Below, one piece after another: positions 1 through 6,786 of a stretch of 31,648 bases of DNA; the stretch's first letter is position 1, and every line of letters begins with the position of its first letter. Source of the DNA: a virus; the IMG/VR virus record IMGVR_UViG_3300017724_001256, positions 1 to 31,648 of that record; one strand, 5' to 3'. The notes beneath the pieces were generated by a model. That model was given only the letters and a program-made list of their open reading frames with translations. It was not told the DNA's origin and searched no databases. The translations under genes and the position numbers were made by a program.

Positions 1-113
1 CTAGTGATACCTGCTTTAGCGGCACCTACTGTCTTGTACTGAGTAGAAGCATAACTTCTTTTGTTAGGCTCTCTGTGGATTGATTGATCTGTGTTGTCGA
101 TGATTAAGTACAT
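1..113 (-). CDS. Unknown protein, N-terminal fragment (runs off the window)
   Basis: An open frame begins with ATG at 113 and is still open after 37 codons at the window edge, so only the N-terminus is visible. The peptide starts MYLIIDNTDQSI and is polar, with no signal peptide or membrane segment. The start is supported by AGGG about nine bases upstream and by a sigma70-type promoter at 149-177, which leaves a leader of about 30 nt. I do not recognise the family. Confidence 0.6.
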   Translation of the reverse strand, partial: MYLIIDNTDQSIHREPNKRSYASTQYKTVGAAKAGIT

Positions 114-148
114 AATTTGTTTCCCTGTCTGTGTCATAATATAAGTAT

Positions 149-177
149 ATTATACTGCCTTTCTTACCCAAAGTCAA
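149..177 (-). promoter_or_regulatory. Sigma70-type promoter for the gene at 1-113
   Basis: The minus strand reads TTGACT (172-177), a 17-bp spacer, then TATAAT (149-154). The -35 box is preceded by GGC, as at several other promoters in the window. It lies between the stop of the oxygenase gene and the partial gene that begins at 113. Confidence 0.8.
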
Positions 178-195
178 GCCTTTTTTCACATTTTT

Positions 196-804
196 TTACG
201 AAAACCATACATTTATTGTCATTCTTGTGCCTCGTGTGACCTTTTTCACATGGTGAGGGTACATAAAATTCGATGGAAACACTACTGCTTCTCCTGTCTT
301 CAATTCTACTTGATAATCGTCAAGTAAGATTAACTCGCCACCTTCATAATCATCATTTAACATTACAATAGATGTCAGTATAGGGTGTTCATTATCATGG
401 GAATGATCATCATGTTTCTTCATTCCTACCCCTTCTTTGTATCGATTGATACGTAAAGACTTAATGCCTGAGACTAAGTTACTAGGTCTATTGTCAATCT
501 GAGGACCTATTTGAAGGCTATACTTTCCTATTGATTTAATCAGTTCATGTGTAATCATAGATTCTAGCAAAACATCTGTATCACAATACTCTACGCCCTC
601 AGAGAATCTTGGATTATCTTCTTCAAGTCGTTTTCTTTTCTCTGTGTCCTTCTGATTAACAGTAAAGTTTCTATAAGAATTATGCCATTGATGATCATGC
701 CATGTCAAATTATTAGTTGCTGTTACGATCTTTTGACACCACTCAGGAGTAAGTGTTTGATACACCTTAATGTAGTCTTTAAGATTCATTCCTTGCTTAA
801 TCAT
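196..804 (-). CDS. 2OG-Fe(II) oxygenase, prolyl-4-hydroxylase-like
   Basis: Predicted Fe(II)- and 2-oxoglutarate-dependent dioxygenase of about 202 residues; the substrate is unknown. Counting from the chosen start, the HxD iron ligands are H131 and D133 (KKHDDHS), the distal histidine is H184 or H185 (MYPHHV), and the 2OG-binding arginine is R194 (GTRMTINVW). The frame is open up to an ATG at 918, but that would overlap the preceding lipoprotein gene by 122 nt. The ATG at 804 overlaps its stop by only a few bases, and a second ATG lies at 789. Homologues are common in marine T4-like phages. Translation is probably coupled to the lipoprotein gene. Confidence 0.8.
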   Translation of the reverse strand: MIKQGMNLKDYIKVYQTLTPEWCQKIVTATNNLTWHDHQWHNSYRNFTVNQKDTEKRKRLEEDNPRFSEGVEYCDTDVLLESMITHELIKSIGKYSLQIGPQIDNRPSNLVSGIKSLRINRYKEGVGMKKHDDHSHDNEHPILTSIVMLNDDYEGGELILLDDYQVELKTGEAVVFPSNFMYPHHVKKVTRGTRMTINVWFS

Positions 805-2521
805 AAATTGGCTCGTATTGTTCAAATAATCCTGTGTACCAGTATTTAAGTATTTTTTCTGCAGGTTTGCCTCTGATCGATTGTGAGGTACTTGGGAATG
901 CTTCAGTGTGTCCGTCATGCATCAATGTATCTGATAACCAATACCCAGTACTAGTCGTAGTCCCAATAAGATCAAACCATGTTTGTCTATCGATTGCCCT
1001 CAACACTCCTTCATACCAAAGAGCCTGTGCTGAAAAGTCTGGTTGTACTTCTCGTTGAATACAATCATATATTATGTTGTTTAATATACCTTCGACACAA
1101 AAGCCGTCTTCTATCCATCCCCTAGATAAGAATCCCATATGACTTTGTGCAAACAAGTCAAACATGAATTTATGTTTGTTTTCTTCATAACTAGTATAGT
1201 CACCACAAACATGTCCTTGCCATTGACCATCATAACAGTAAAATGCATTGTAAGCCCGTTCTATGTAATCATAGGCTCTGTTATCTATCATATCGACAGT
1301 TGTATCTTCAAGTTCATCATCACCAACAAACATTGGAAATCCTAACTTAATAATATCAACATTATCCCATACTCGTCCATCATTCCAAGTTATGCCTTCG
1401 CCAATAATTATCTTACCATTGAATCTACTACGAACACCGGCAACGATTGTGCTTAGGCGTTCCATATAGTAATTTCGTAATTCAGTCTCTTCTTCAAAAG
1501 TTGCTTCTCTATCTAACCCTCGAAAGTCTATCCACATTGCTTGCCAATCAGCGGCTAAGGCATCAATGCCTATAAATTCTGCTCTGTCTGCTTCCCAATA
1601 TATATGCTGTTCATGGGCATCCATGATTTTAGTAAGCAATTCCATATCTACTAGAACATTACCACCAGTCATTGGAAATAATAATCGATTCATGTAAGTG
1701 CCGTTTGCATCAGCCACTTCCATATTGAACTGCCAACCATAGTGAACTTCCATACCAAACTGTTTTGCTGTTTGAGTAATGAAATCAACTTCTTCGTCAG
1801 TTATATGTTTAGTCGAATGGACAACTTCCCATGTTTGTTTGCTATCGTCCCAACGTCCGAAGTTATAAATTTGAACTGACGTAACTCCATGATCTCGCAG
1901 TCTTCTTATTGTTTCTCTGTACATTAAACGTATATACTCAGTTCTAGTACAATTAGCGACCACAGAAGGTTCTTTTGATTTGTAAGTATCGTATATCCAT
2001 CCTAGCCCATAGTCTTTAAGACCAACACCTTTAATGTGATCGTTACCAAAGTAATTCTGTGGTTGTTCATAATCAAAGTCACCTAGATAGTCTTTTTCTA
2101 TCTTTGCAGTGTGCGGGTTAGTGCATGATCCTTCACTATCAGTTTCGTTTACAGTTATGTCTATAGTCGCAGTTGCCCCTGAACAATCAATAGAAAAGGT
2201 ATAAATGCCGATGCCATCTAAAGTAACAGATTGACTGCCGTTGAGTGATTTAGTACCAGACCACTCGCCTGATGCTGTGCATGTAGATGCTTCGGAAGAA
2301 TTCCAATGCAATGTTGTGCTATCTCCCTTTACGACTTGATTAGAACTTGCAGAAAATGACACTGAGGCTGTAGTATTGTTACCACCATTACCAGAGTTTC
2401 CGCCTGCTGATGCACTACCACTAATAGCCGCCAATGCAACATCAGTTCCTCCACTCCCACCACCTCCACAGGCAGTCAGTGCTATTGTCATAATAACTGT
2501 ATATAATTTATTCATAGCCAT
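797..2521 (-). CDS. Lipoprotein with Ig-like domain and glycosidase-like TIM-barrel domain
   Basis: A 574-residue secreted lipoprotein. The N-terminus is a type II signal peptide with lipobox LTAC and lipidated Cys18, followed by a Gly/Ser-rich linker. A small Ig-like beta domain with a Cys pair spans about residues 52-125. The rest (about 140-574) looks like a glycoside hydrolase-type (beta/alpha)8 barrel: it contains NFGRWDD, VHYGWQF, a possible catalytic Glu in IIIGEG, and the ending SIRGKPAEKILKYW. The exact GH family and substrate are not certain; a GH113-like fold is one option. It has its own consensus promoter (2545-2573) with AGAGAA before ATG. A lipoprotein is out of place among replication genes and looks like a moron gene acting on the host envelope or surface sugars. 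Confidence 0.75.
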   Translation of the reverse strand: MAMNKLYTVIMTIALTACGGGGSGGTDVALAAISGSASAGGNSGNGGNNTTASVSFSASSNQVVKGDSTTLHWNSSEASTCTASGEWSGTKSLNGSQSVTLDGIGIYTFSIDCSGATATIDITVNETDSEGSCTNPHTAKIEKDYLGDFDYEQPQNYFGNDHIKGVGLKDYGLGWIYDTYKSKEPSVVANCTRTEYIRLMYRETIRRLRDHGVTSVQIYNFGRWDDSKQTWEVVHSTKHITDEEVDFITQTAKQFGMEVHYGWQFNMEVADANGTYMNRLLFPMTGGNVLVDMELLTKIMDAHEQHIYWEADRAEFIGIDALAADWQAMWIDFRGLDREATFEEETELRNYYMERLSTIVAGVRSRFNGKIIIGEGITWNDGRVWDNVDIIKLGFPMFVGDDELEDTTVDMIDNRAYDYIERAYNAFYCYDGQWQGHVCGDYTSYEENKHKFMFDLFAQSHMGFLSRGWIEDGFCVEGILNNIIYDCIQREVQPDFSAQALWYEGVLRAIDRQTWFDLIGTTTSTGYWLSDTLMHDGHTEAFPSTSQSIRGKPAEKILKYWYTGLFEQYEPIYD

Positions 2522-2544
2522 AGTTCTCTGTGTGTGTATAAACT

Positions 2545-2573
2545 ATTATACGACCTTTGAACCTGGATGTCAA
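2545..2573 (-). promoter_or_regulatory. Perfect sigma70 consensus promoter for the lipoprotein gene
   Basis: The minus strand reads TTGACA (2568-2573), exactly 17 bp, then TATAAT (2545-2550): a full match to both consensus hexamers. The predicted transcription start is near 2538, giving a leader of about 17 nt to the ATG at 2521. It is the strongest-looking promoter in the window. Confidence 0.88.
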
Positions 2574-2593
2574 GCCCAAAGTTACCTTTGGGC
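2574..2593 (-). other. Perfect hairpin abutting the lipoprotein promoter
   Basis: GCCCAAAG and CTTTGGGC are separated by four bases, giving an 8-bp stem. On the minus strand the hairpin is followed directly by the TTGACA box and not by a T-run, so it is at best a weak intrinsic terminator. It may insulate the lipoprotein unit from upstream transcription. Confidence 0.5.
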
Positions 2594-2606
2594 TATTGGG
2601 GGATTG

Positions 2607-2744
2607 TTAAACTGAAATTGAATGTAGTGAGAAAATTATGATGTATAGACATATTGACCCAATAAATGCGAAGCCTATGCTTTCACATATCTCTCCGCCA
2701 TTGCATCCAAATAAACTATCACCAAGTTTGCGTATGATTTTCAA
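2607..2744 (-). CDS. Small predicted membrane protein
   Basis: A 45-residue protein with a basic N-terminus (KIIRKLGDS), a CNGGE turn and a hydrophobic C-terminal segment (about residues 24-39) that could span the membrane once. I chose the TTG at 2744 because AGGAG lies eight bases upstream. An ATG at 2795 in the same frame would begin only three bases after a late-promoter core (2799-2806), at about the predicted transcription start. Family not recognised. A TTG start makes the call tentative. Confidence 0.45.
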   Translation of the reverse strand: MKIIRKLGDSLFGCNGGEICESIGFAFIGSICLYIIIFSLHSISV

Positions 2745-2798
2745 GTCTTTTACTCCTGTGTGTGTTGCCAACCTTTGAGCAGGACCGCCCTGCATTTC

Positions 2799-2806
2799 TA
2801 TTTATA
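2799..2806 (-). promoter_or_regulatory. T4-type late promoter core TATAAATA
   Basis: An exact TATAAATA on the minus strand, matching the T4 late-promoter core (NATAAATA in T4-like cyanophages). It would start transcription about 50 bases before the TTG start of the small membrane protein. Confidence 0.55.
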
Positions 2807-2808
2807 CC

Positions 2809-2886
2809 AAGTATGACATTATGATACATTTAGTAACAAAAAGTGTAGTATCTTTACACTTTTATGTACATAAAAATGTCATACTT
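2809..2886. repeat. Nested inverted-repeat region between genes
   Basis: A 12-bp perfect inverted repeat (AAGTATGACATT at 2809-2820 and its complement at 2875-2886) encloses a 9-bp hairpin (2839-2847 with 2855-2863) and a 16-bp self-complementary palindrome, TTTTATGTACATAAAA, at 2860-2875. The whole non-coding stretch between the two genes is therefore made of dyads. Confidence 0.65.
2839..2863 (-). terminator. Probable intrinsic terminator after the gene at 2896-3312
   Basis: AAAAGTGTA and TACACTTTT form a perfect 9-bp stem with a 7-base loop. On the minus strand the stem is followed by TTTTTG-type sequence, fitting an intrinsic terminator about 35 bases past the stop of the preceding gene. 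Confidence 0.6.
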
Positions 2887-2895
2887 TGTCATACA

Positions 2896-3312
2896 TTATT
2901 TTGTGGCTTCTAAGTATTCTCTTAGATTGCCATGTAAAGTAATCATCATTGCTGTCTTATGATCATATACTCTAATGAAAGGTTCGCCCTTCTCTCCCCT
3001 CACTTTATGCACACCTAAATAATAAGGACATTTAATCTTTTTAATGATTTCTTGTATAAATGCTTCTGGTGCAACAATTCTTCGTTTATGCATTGACTTA
3101 GGATTAAGTCCTAAATCAAAATCATAGTGTTCAAGTTTTGCTAACTTAAACATGTTTAGTCCTTCATCGTTAAGTCTTAGTCCTTGTCCGCCTCGTCCAG
3201 TTAGCCACCATTTAAAAATGACTTGATCTATTGGTATTGAATGATAAGGCCCTCTTGGTAGGGCATCTAGTACTGCTTCCGTGTATTGCTGTTTATTTTT
3301 CGGAGATGTCAT
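2896..3312 (-). CDS. Conserved phage protein of unknown function
   Basis: 138 residues, basic and soluble, without a signal peptide or membrane segment. It contains FKWWLTGRGGQGLRL near the middle of the N-terminal half, and a C-terminal part (about residues 90-130) that looks like mixed alpha/beta. The start overlaps the stop of the upstream gene by 20 nt, so the two are probably co-translated. I recognise no catalytic motif. The gene ends an operon that starts at or before RNase H and is followed by a hairpin terminator. Confidence 0.65.
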   Translation of the reverse strand: MTSPKNKQQYTEAVLDALPRGPYHSIPIDQVIFKWWLTGRGGQGLRLNDEGLNMFKLAKLEHYDFDLGLNPKSMHKRRIVAPEAFIQEIIKKIKCPYYLGVHKVRGEKGEPFIRVYDHKTAMMITLHGNLREYLEATK

Positions 3313-3598
3313 CCGGATATACTATTCGTCCGGCATTTAAGAATACTACAGTAAACTTGTCAGTTTTAAATTGAGCATTTAATTTACGACAAAGATTCCT
3401 TGCATGACCTGGATTAGAGAAACTAGTCTTTTTGTATTTTGGTGCCGCATCACTTGTTAAGTAGTGAGAAGATTTTAAATTGATTGGTTGACCGTCATAG
3501 TACACAGCCCAAATGCCAGATGCTTCGATAATCTGATCGCACTTATATGTTTCTTTGTCAACAAATTCCAGGATGACTGATGGTTGGCTTCTACTCAT
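3293..3598 (-). CDS. Hypothetical protein, 101 aa
   Basis: A soluble protein of 101 residues beginning MSRSQPSVILEFVD. The middle has SGIWAVYYDGQPINL, suggestive of a small beta-rich domain, followed by a helix with NPGHARNLCRKLN and a C-terminal beta strand (FTVVFLNAGRIVY). It overlaps its neighbours by 4 nt upstream and 20 nt downstream, as in an operon. No family recognised. Confidence 0.65.
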   Translation of the reverse strand: MSRSQPSVILEFVDKETYKCDQIIEASGIWAVYYDGQPINLKSSHYLTSDAAPKYKKTSFSNPGHARNLCRKLNAQFKTDKFTVVFLNAGRIVYPDDISEK

Positions 3599-3798
3599 TT
3601 GAAGGATCCGCCTTTAACTTGTACCGAAATTGTTTCTTCATTCGTTTTATTCTCGTTATTGAACTCATGTAAATCTGCCAACAAAGTTGCTATATCGTTT
3701 CTGAGTCCTCTAGCCTGATCAATAGTCAACACAACAGTATTGTTCTGTGTACTTTCCATAACCGACATTTTATTTATAAAATCCTTAATATGTATCAT
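3595..3798 (-). CDS. Small hypothetical protein
   Basis: Up to 67 residues; the C-terminal 50 are helical and acidic (TIDQARGLRNDIATLLADLHEF). The start is uncertain: ATG codons lie at 3798, 3768 and 3759. A GATAAATA core at 3816-3823 would serve the longest form. A TATAAATA core at 3771-3778 lies inside that form and would serve only the shorter ones. AAGGA at 3782-3786 is 13 bases before the 3768 ATG. It overlaps the next gene by four bases. No family recognised. Confidence 0.6.
   Translation of the reverse strand: MIHIKDFINKMSVMESTQNNTVVLTIDQARGLRNDIATLLADLHEFNNENKTNEETISVQVKGGSFK
3771..3778 (-). promoter_or_regulatory. T4-type late promoter core TATAAATA
   Basis: An exact TATAAATA on the minus strand inside the longest form of the gene at 3595-3798, just upstream of in-frame ATGs at 3768 and 3759. 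If used, it makes a shorter product with almost no leader. Confidence 0.4.
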
Positions 3799-3807
3799 TA
3801 GTTATCA

Positions 3808-4308
3808 TTATACTATATTTATCTGATTTTTTGCTTCATCTTTAGTTTTAAAAGGTCCGTTGAAGGGATATCTTTGTATAAAAATGTATTTTGGACAAAA
3901 GATAACTTGTTCTATTCCGTTATGTTCAACTACAAAATACCCTGCGGCATGGAAGCATTTACTCTTTTTAGTCTTTGTAAAGACATGCAATCCACGTTTA
4001 ACATCGAACACTGAATTATAAGTTCTAGCAGTTGTAGGATATTCTGGATAAGGAGTTGTTTCTGGCAGTTCAGTTTTCTCTGGTGTGATAAACTTTATTT
4101 TAGTTTTCTTCTGAATATCATCAGTGGTTGCAAATTCAAACACATCATTTTGCAATGTAACGTTAAACGTTCCTATATTATTTGCACAGACATTTCCAAC
4201 TTTATTTTTTCCGTCTGTTAAAATCCAAAATTCATCAGTAATTGGCTTTGCGGTTAATTCTACATCTAATATCATTTTATCTCCGTTAATGTTGTTATTG
4301 TTAGGCAT
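3808..4308 (-). CDS. Conserved phage protein of unknown function
   Basis: 166 residues, probably two small beta-rich domains: the N-terminal half has DEFWILTDGKNKVGNV and the C-terminal half has CFHAAGYFVVEHNG and YIFIQRYPFNGPFKT. Two starts are possible. The ATG at 4308 has AGGAAGG about eight bases upstream and overlaps the RNase H stop by 8 nt. The ATG at 4275 (MILDVELT) has GGAG six bases upstream. I keep the longer form. It is cotranscribed with RNase H, but no function can be read from the sequence. Confidence 0.65.
   Translation of the reverse strand: MPNNNNINGDKMILDVELTAKPITDEFWILTDGKNKVGNVCANNIGTFNVTLQNDVFEFATTDDIQKKTKIKFITPEKTELPETTPYPEYPTTARTYNSVFDVKRGLHVFTKTKKSKCFHAAGYFVVEHNGIEQVIFCPKYIFIQRYPFNGPFKTKDEAKNQINIV
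3816..3823 (-). promoter_or_regulatory. Late promoter core GATAAATA
   Basis: GATAAATA on the minus strand, followed by TATAAT (3807-3812), ahead of the ATG at 3798. It lies inside the last codons of the upstream gene. No good -35 box accompanies the TATAAT. Confidence 0.45.
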
Positions 4309-5308
4309 GAATGTACCTTCCTTGATATGGTGTGTTCAACCATTTAGCATAACTATCTGCTTGATCACTTATTCTGTTAAGTTCATACTTGCCACAAAAT
4401 CTCATAAAGTGTACACCAACTTGTGGTATCTCTTTATTACGTTCTAACGCCTCTTTAATGCTATTATCAGTTGCATCTCTGAGTTTAGTCGGCTGTGCTG
4501 TAAGATCAATCAATGTGCGATTGCGTTCATAATCATCACGTACTCTATGTTCTTCTTCATTGTGATCTACCCAACGTTGTAACATAAGATTGTTCCAGTT
4601 GAAACCGCCTTTCTCTTTATCAGCATAGGCTTCTAGTAGACCTGTCTTGTTCTTAGTACCCTTCTTACGTACACCTGGATATGCACTAAACACATTATCA
4701 CTAGTGTCACCACGCATACACTTCTCAAACAATAGATACTGAGGGTCTTCTAATGTCTTATGCTCCTGAGTCTTTTTGTCAATGACTGGTCTGCCTTTAT
4801 CATCAAAGAAGCCGTCAATTGTTATTAGATTTTTAGCAACACCATTATACATGTGAACTGATTCAGATAGTAATTGATAATAGTCTGTGTCAGTTGAAAG
4901 AATGATGTGTTCATCATCAGGATGCAATGCAGTGAAACGTGCTATGCAATCATCAGCCTCTGCATTCGGATCACGTAATACTGTTACATTAGTTTTCTCA
5001 GATAAAAATGCAATCAATGTTTCGTATGTCTCCCAGAACATTTGACTTTCTTCGACTTCTGCTTCTGTCATGGCTTGCTCTTTGACTTTACGATTTGCTT
5101 TGTAAGGCTTGTAAAAGTCTTTACGCCATGAATGACCTTCTAAACAAAAGACTACATGATCAACGCCATAATTGCGGACTGCTTGATTAACTGACCCTAG
5201 AGTCAGATGCAAAGCCATGCCTATCTTTTCCCATGTATTAGCATTATAGGATGCTACATGCTTGGCACGGAAGAACGTGTTCATTGTATCTATCAAAGCG
5301 TATTTCAT
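4301..5308 (-). CDS. rnh: T4 RNase H-type 5'-3' nuclease (FEN family)
   Basis: A 335-residue 5' nuclease of the FEN/T4 RNase H family, which removes RNA primers and flaps at the replication fork. Metal-binding acidic clusters are visible: D7 (ALIDTMNTFFRAKH), the EADD motif, STDTDYYQLL, and RGDTSDN just before the helix-hairpin region with GVRKKGTKN. Length is close to T4 RNase H (about 305). It has its own promoter (5343-5371) and a late core (5322-5329), and heads the operon running down to 2896. Together with clamp and polymerase it completes part of a T4-like replisome. Confidence 0.9.
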   Translation of the reverse strand: MKYALIDTMNTFFRAKHVASYNANTWEKIGMALHLTLGSVNQAVRNYGVDHVVFCLEGHSWRKDFYKPYKANRKVKEQAMTEAEVEESQMFWETYETLIAFLSEKTNVTVLRDPNAEADDCIARFTALHPDDEHIILSTDTDYYQLLSESVHMYNGVAKNLITIDGFFDDKGRPVIDKKTQEHKTLEDPQYLLFEKCMRGDTSDNVFSAYPGVRKKGTKNKTGLLEAYADKEKGGFNWNNLMLQRWVDHNEEEHRVRDDYERNRTLIDLTAQPTKLRDATDNSIKEALERNKEIPQVGVHFMRFCGKYELNRISDQADSYAKWLNTPYQGRYIHA

Positions 5309-5321
5309 ATACCAGTACTCT

Positions 5322-5329
5322 TATTTATC
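5322..5329 (-). promoter_or_regulatory. Late promoter core GATAAATA before RNase H
   Basis: ATGATAAATAA on the minus strand, 13 bases before the ATG at 5308 and downstream of the sigma70-type promoter, so the gene appears to have early and late promoters in tandem. Confidence 0.5.
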
Positions 5330-5342
5330 ATAATATTCGTAT

Positions 5343-5371
5343 ATTATACGCAATAAACTAGCAGAAAGCAA
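5343..5371 (-). promoter_or_regulatory. Sigma70-type promoter for the RNase H operon
   Basis: TTGCTT (5366-5371), 17 bp, TATAAT (5343-5348) on the minus strand. The predicted start is near 5336, giving a leader of about 28 nt. Upstream lies a direct repeat, GGGTAAA twice on the plus strand. Confidence 0.75.
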
Positions 5372-5395
5372 GCCTTTATGGGTAAAAAGGGTAAA

Positions 5396-5719
5396 TTAAT
5401 CTAGGGGTGGTGGAGGAGTAGGTGGTATATATGCTTGTACACCAGAGTCTTTTGTAGGCTCAACAAAGCCTTCTGCTTGTGCAACTTCTTGGTTATTAAA
5501 GAACTTATGCATTTCTTCTATTAGAAATTTTCTAGCCTCAGGATTAGATAAATCCATTCTGCGTTCATTGATAAGTGTAGTTTGATGAGACTTCCAAGCA
5601 TCCAATGCTTTTTGTGAAACAGTCTCCATCAAATCTCTGCCTGCTTGTCCTGGCAAAGGCGGAAATGACATCGCTGGTAATTCTTCTTGGTACTTTTTGC
5701 AAAAGACTACAGTTTCCAT
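5396..5719 (-). CDS. yggX: YggX-like Fe(II)-trafficking protein
   Basis: 107 residues matching the YggX family along its first 85: ETVVFCKKY with the conserved Cys7, SFPPLPGQAGRDL, the AW..HQTTLINERR block (about 41-54), and NPEARKFLIEEMHKFF. Bacterial YggX is about 90 residues and is implicated in Fe(II) handling, repair of oxidatively damaged Fe-S clusters and tolerance of superoxide. This copy has an extra proline-rich tail of about 20 residues. It overlaps the stop of the preceding gene by one base. It fits with the phage IscU at 11183. The assignment rests on motif match; the role in infection is inference. Confidence 0.8.
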   Translation of the reverse strand: METVVFCKKYQEELPAMSFPPLPGQAGRDLMETVSQKALDAWKSHQTTLINERRMDLSNPEARKFLIEEMHKFFNNQEVAQAEGFVEPTKDSGVQAYIPPTPPPPLD

Positions 5720-6132
5720 TAACTAATCTCCGACCTACCGTCACCTAAATCTTTACTTTGAACAACTCTCATATCTGCACCAGTGATAGGATCAGTGTCT
5801 TTTCTATTATGTGGGTCTGCTTGTTCTTGTTCCCATGTTTCTAACACTACATTACGGCATACTGTTTTAAACCAACGATCAACAATTTCTTCATCTTTAT
5901 CATCATCACTATCTTTGTATCCTTGCTTGATAAGATTTAACAGAAACTTATCATTCCAATCAAGTTCAAAAGCACCATTGTTAATATCTTCTGGGTCAAC
6001 ATTGACTTCTAGTATATCAACCCAAGGTTCTCCAGCCCTAGTTGCCTTTTCTTTTTCAGAAAGTTTAGGTGCCGTTTTTTTCTTAGGGGCAGGTTTCTTC
6101 TTGCCAAACATACTTTTTATTTTATCAAACAT
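5719..6132 (-). CDS. Conserved phage protein of unknown function
   Basis: About 137 residues: a lysine-rich N-terminal stretch (FGKKKPAPKKK) and then an acidic domain with GEPWVDILEVNVDPEDI, FELDWNDKFLL and EEIVDRWFKTVCRNV. I recall similar proteins in T4-like cyanophages, without known function. The ATG at 6132 is chosen over a GTG at 6144 because GAGGA lies seven bases before it and it overlaps the upstream stop. No membrane segment or catalytic motif is seen. Confidence 0.7.
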   Translation of the reverse strand: MFDKIKSMFGKKKPAPKKKTAPKLSEKEKATRAGEPWVDILEVNVDPEDINNGAFELDWNDKFLLNLIKQGYKDSDDDKDEEIVDRWFKTVCRNVVLETWEQEQADPHNRKDTDPITGADMRVVQSKDLGDGRSEIS

Positions 6133-6718
6133 ATAGTTCCTCACTGTCTATGTATTTAGAGACATTATCTTTGCCCGATATATTTTTCATAAATCCTGGA
6201 GTCTCTCTCGCAGTCCATTTAGCAAAGGCTTTTTTGTATACTCTGTAGTAATTTTGATAGGCGTCAATAGCATCATGTGTTTTGACATCATCTGGCATGG
6301 CTTGGGGAGGATCAACAAAGTCTTCACTTGCTATATTATTGGGTAAATGCTGTAAGATATCCTTGAGTTTTTCTTCTGTTAAGTGTGTTTTGCCATACCT
6401 ATGAGTATACTCATTGCATAACGCAACGAACATATCATACACAAATTGATAGTGTGAATCACTAGATCGAATCCAAATATTTGAAGGATGATTGATGTGT
6501 GATGCCTTGTAGAGAACATTCTCCATATGTTGATCGGATAAACGCCAACGTTTAATACGTCTATTATTTGCAGTTCTATCGACATATTCTTCACCATCTA
6601 ATACTCTGTGAGCAGTGGACATCAATTGGGCATACTCAATAATCATTTTGACTACATGTTTGTCACAATGCAGTTCTGCTGATTTAACTGGATCAGTATC
6701 TAAATAAAATATGTTCAT
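6125..6718 (-). CDS. Conserved phage protein of unknown function
   Basis: 197 residues, soluble, mostly helical. The N-terminus carries a His/Cys/Asp-rich block (LHCDKHVVKMIIEYAQLMSTAHR), then NHPSNIWIRSS and a C-terminal helix with YQNYYRVYKKAFAKW. The block could bind metal, but no known active site is evident. Similar proteins are widespread in marine T4-like phages as unannotated genes. A weak sigma70-like promoter for it may lie inside the divergent gene at 6814-6842. The RBS is poor (AGAAAG). Confidence 0.7.
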   Translation of the reverse strand: MNIFYLDTDPVKSAELHCDKHVVKMIIEYAQLMSTAHRVLDGEEYVDRTANNRRIKRWRLSDQHMENVLYKASHINHPSNIWIRSSDSHYQFVYDMFVALCNEYTHRYGKTHLTEEKLKDILQHLPNNIASEDFVDPPQAMPDDVKTHDAIDAYQNYYRVYKKAFAKWTARETPGFMKNISGKDNVSKYIDSEELYV

Positions 6719-6745
6719 AACTTTCTAAACCCTTTTAATAACAAT

Positions 6746-6753
6746 GATAAATA
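6746..6753 (+). promoter_or_regulatory. Late promoter core GATAAATA (plus strand)
   Basis: ATGATAAATAC on the plus strand, 33 bases before the ATG at 6787. It is the only obvious promoter for the plus-strand pair 6787-9509 and is of late type. Confidence 0.55.
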
Positions 6754-6786
6754 CATTAGCATACTACTCTTAAAGCGGACAAGCAA

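Noticed and set aside
196-918. Longer start of the oxygenase at 918
   Set aside because: It would overlap the lipoprotein gene by 122 nt in another frame; the family similarity starts after residue 39, and ATG 804 fits the operon spacing.
5783-6136. Plus-strand frame of 117 codons, Ser/Leu-rich
   Set aside because: Antisense shadow of the conserved gene at 5719-6132; the composition is that of a reverse complement.
6379-6597. Minus-strand frame of 72 codons
   Set aside because: Alternate frame inside the conserved gene at 6125-6718.
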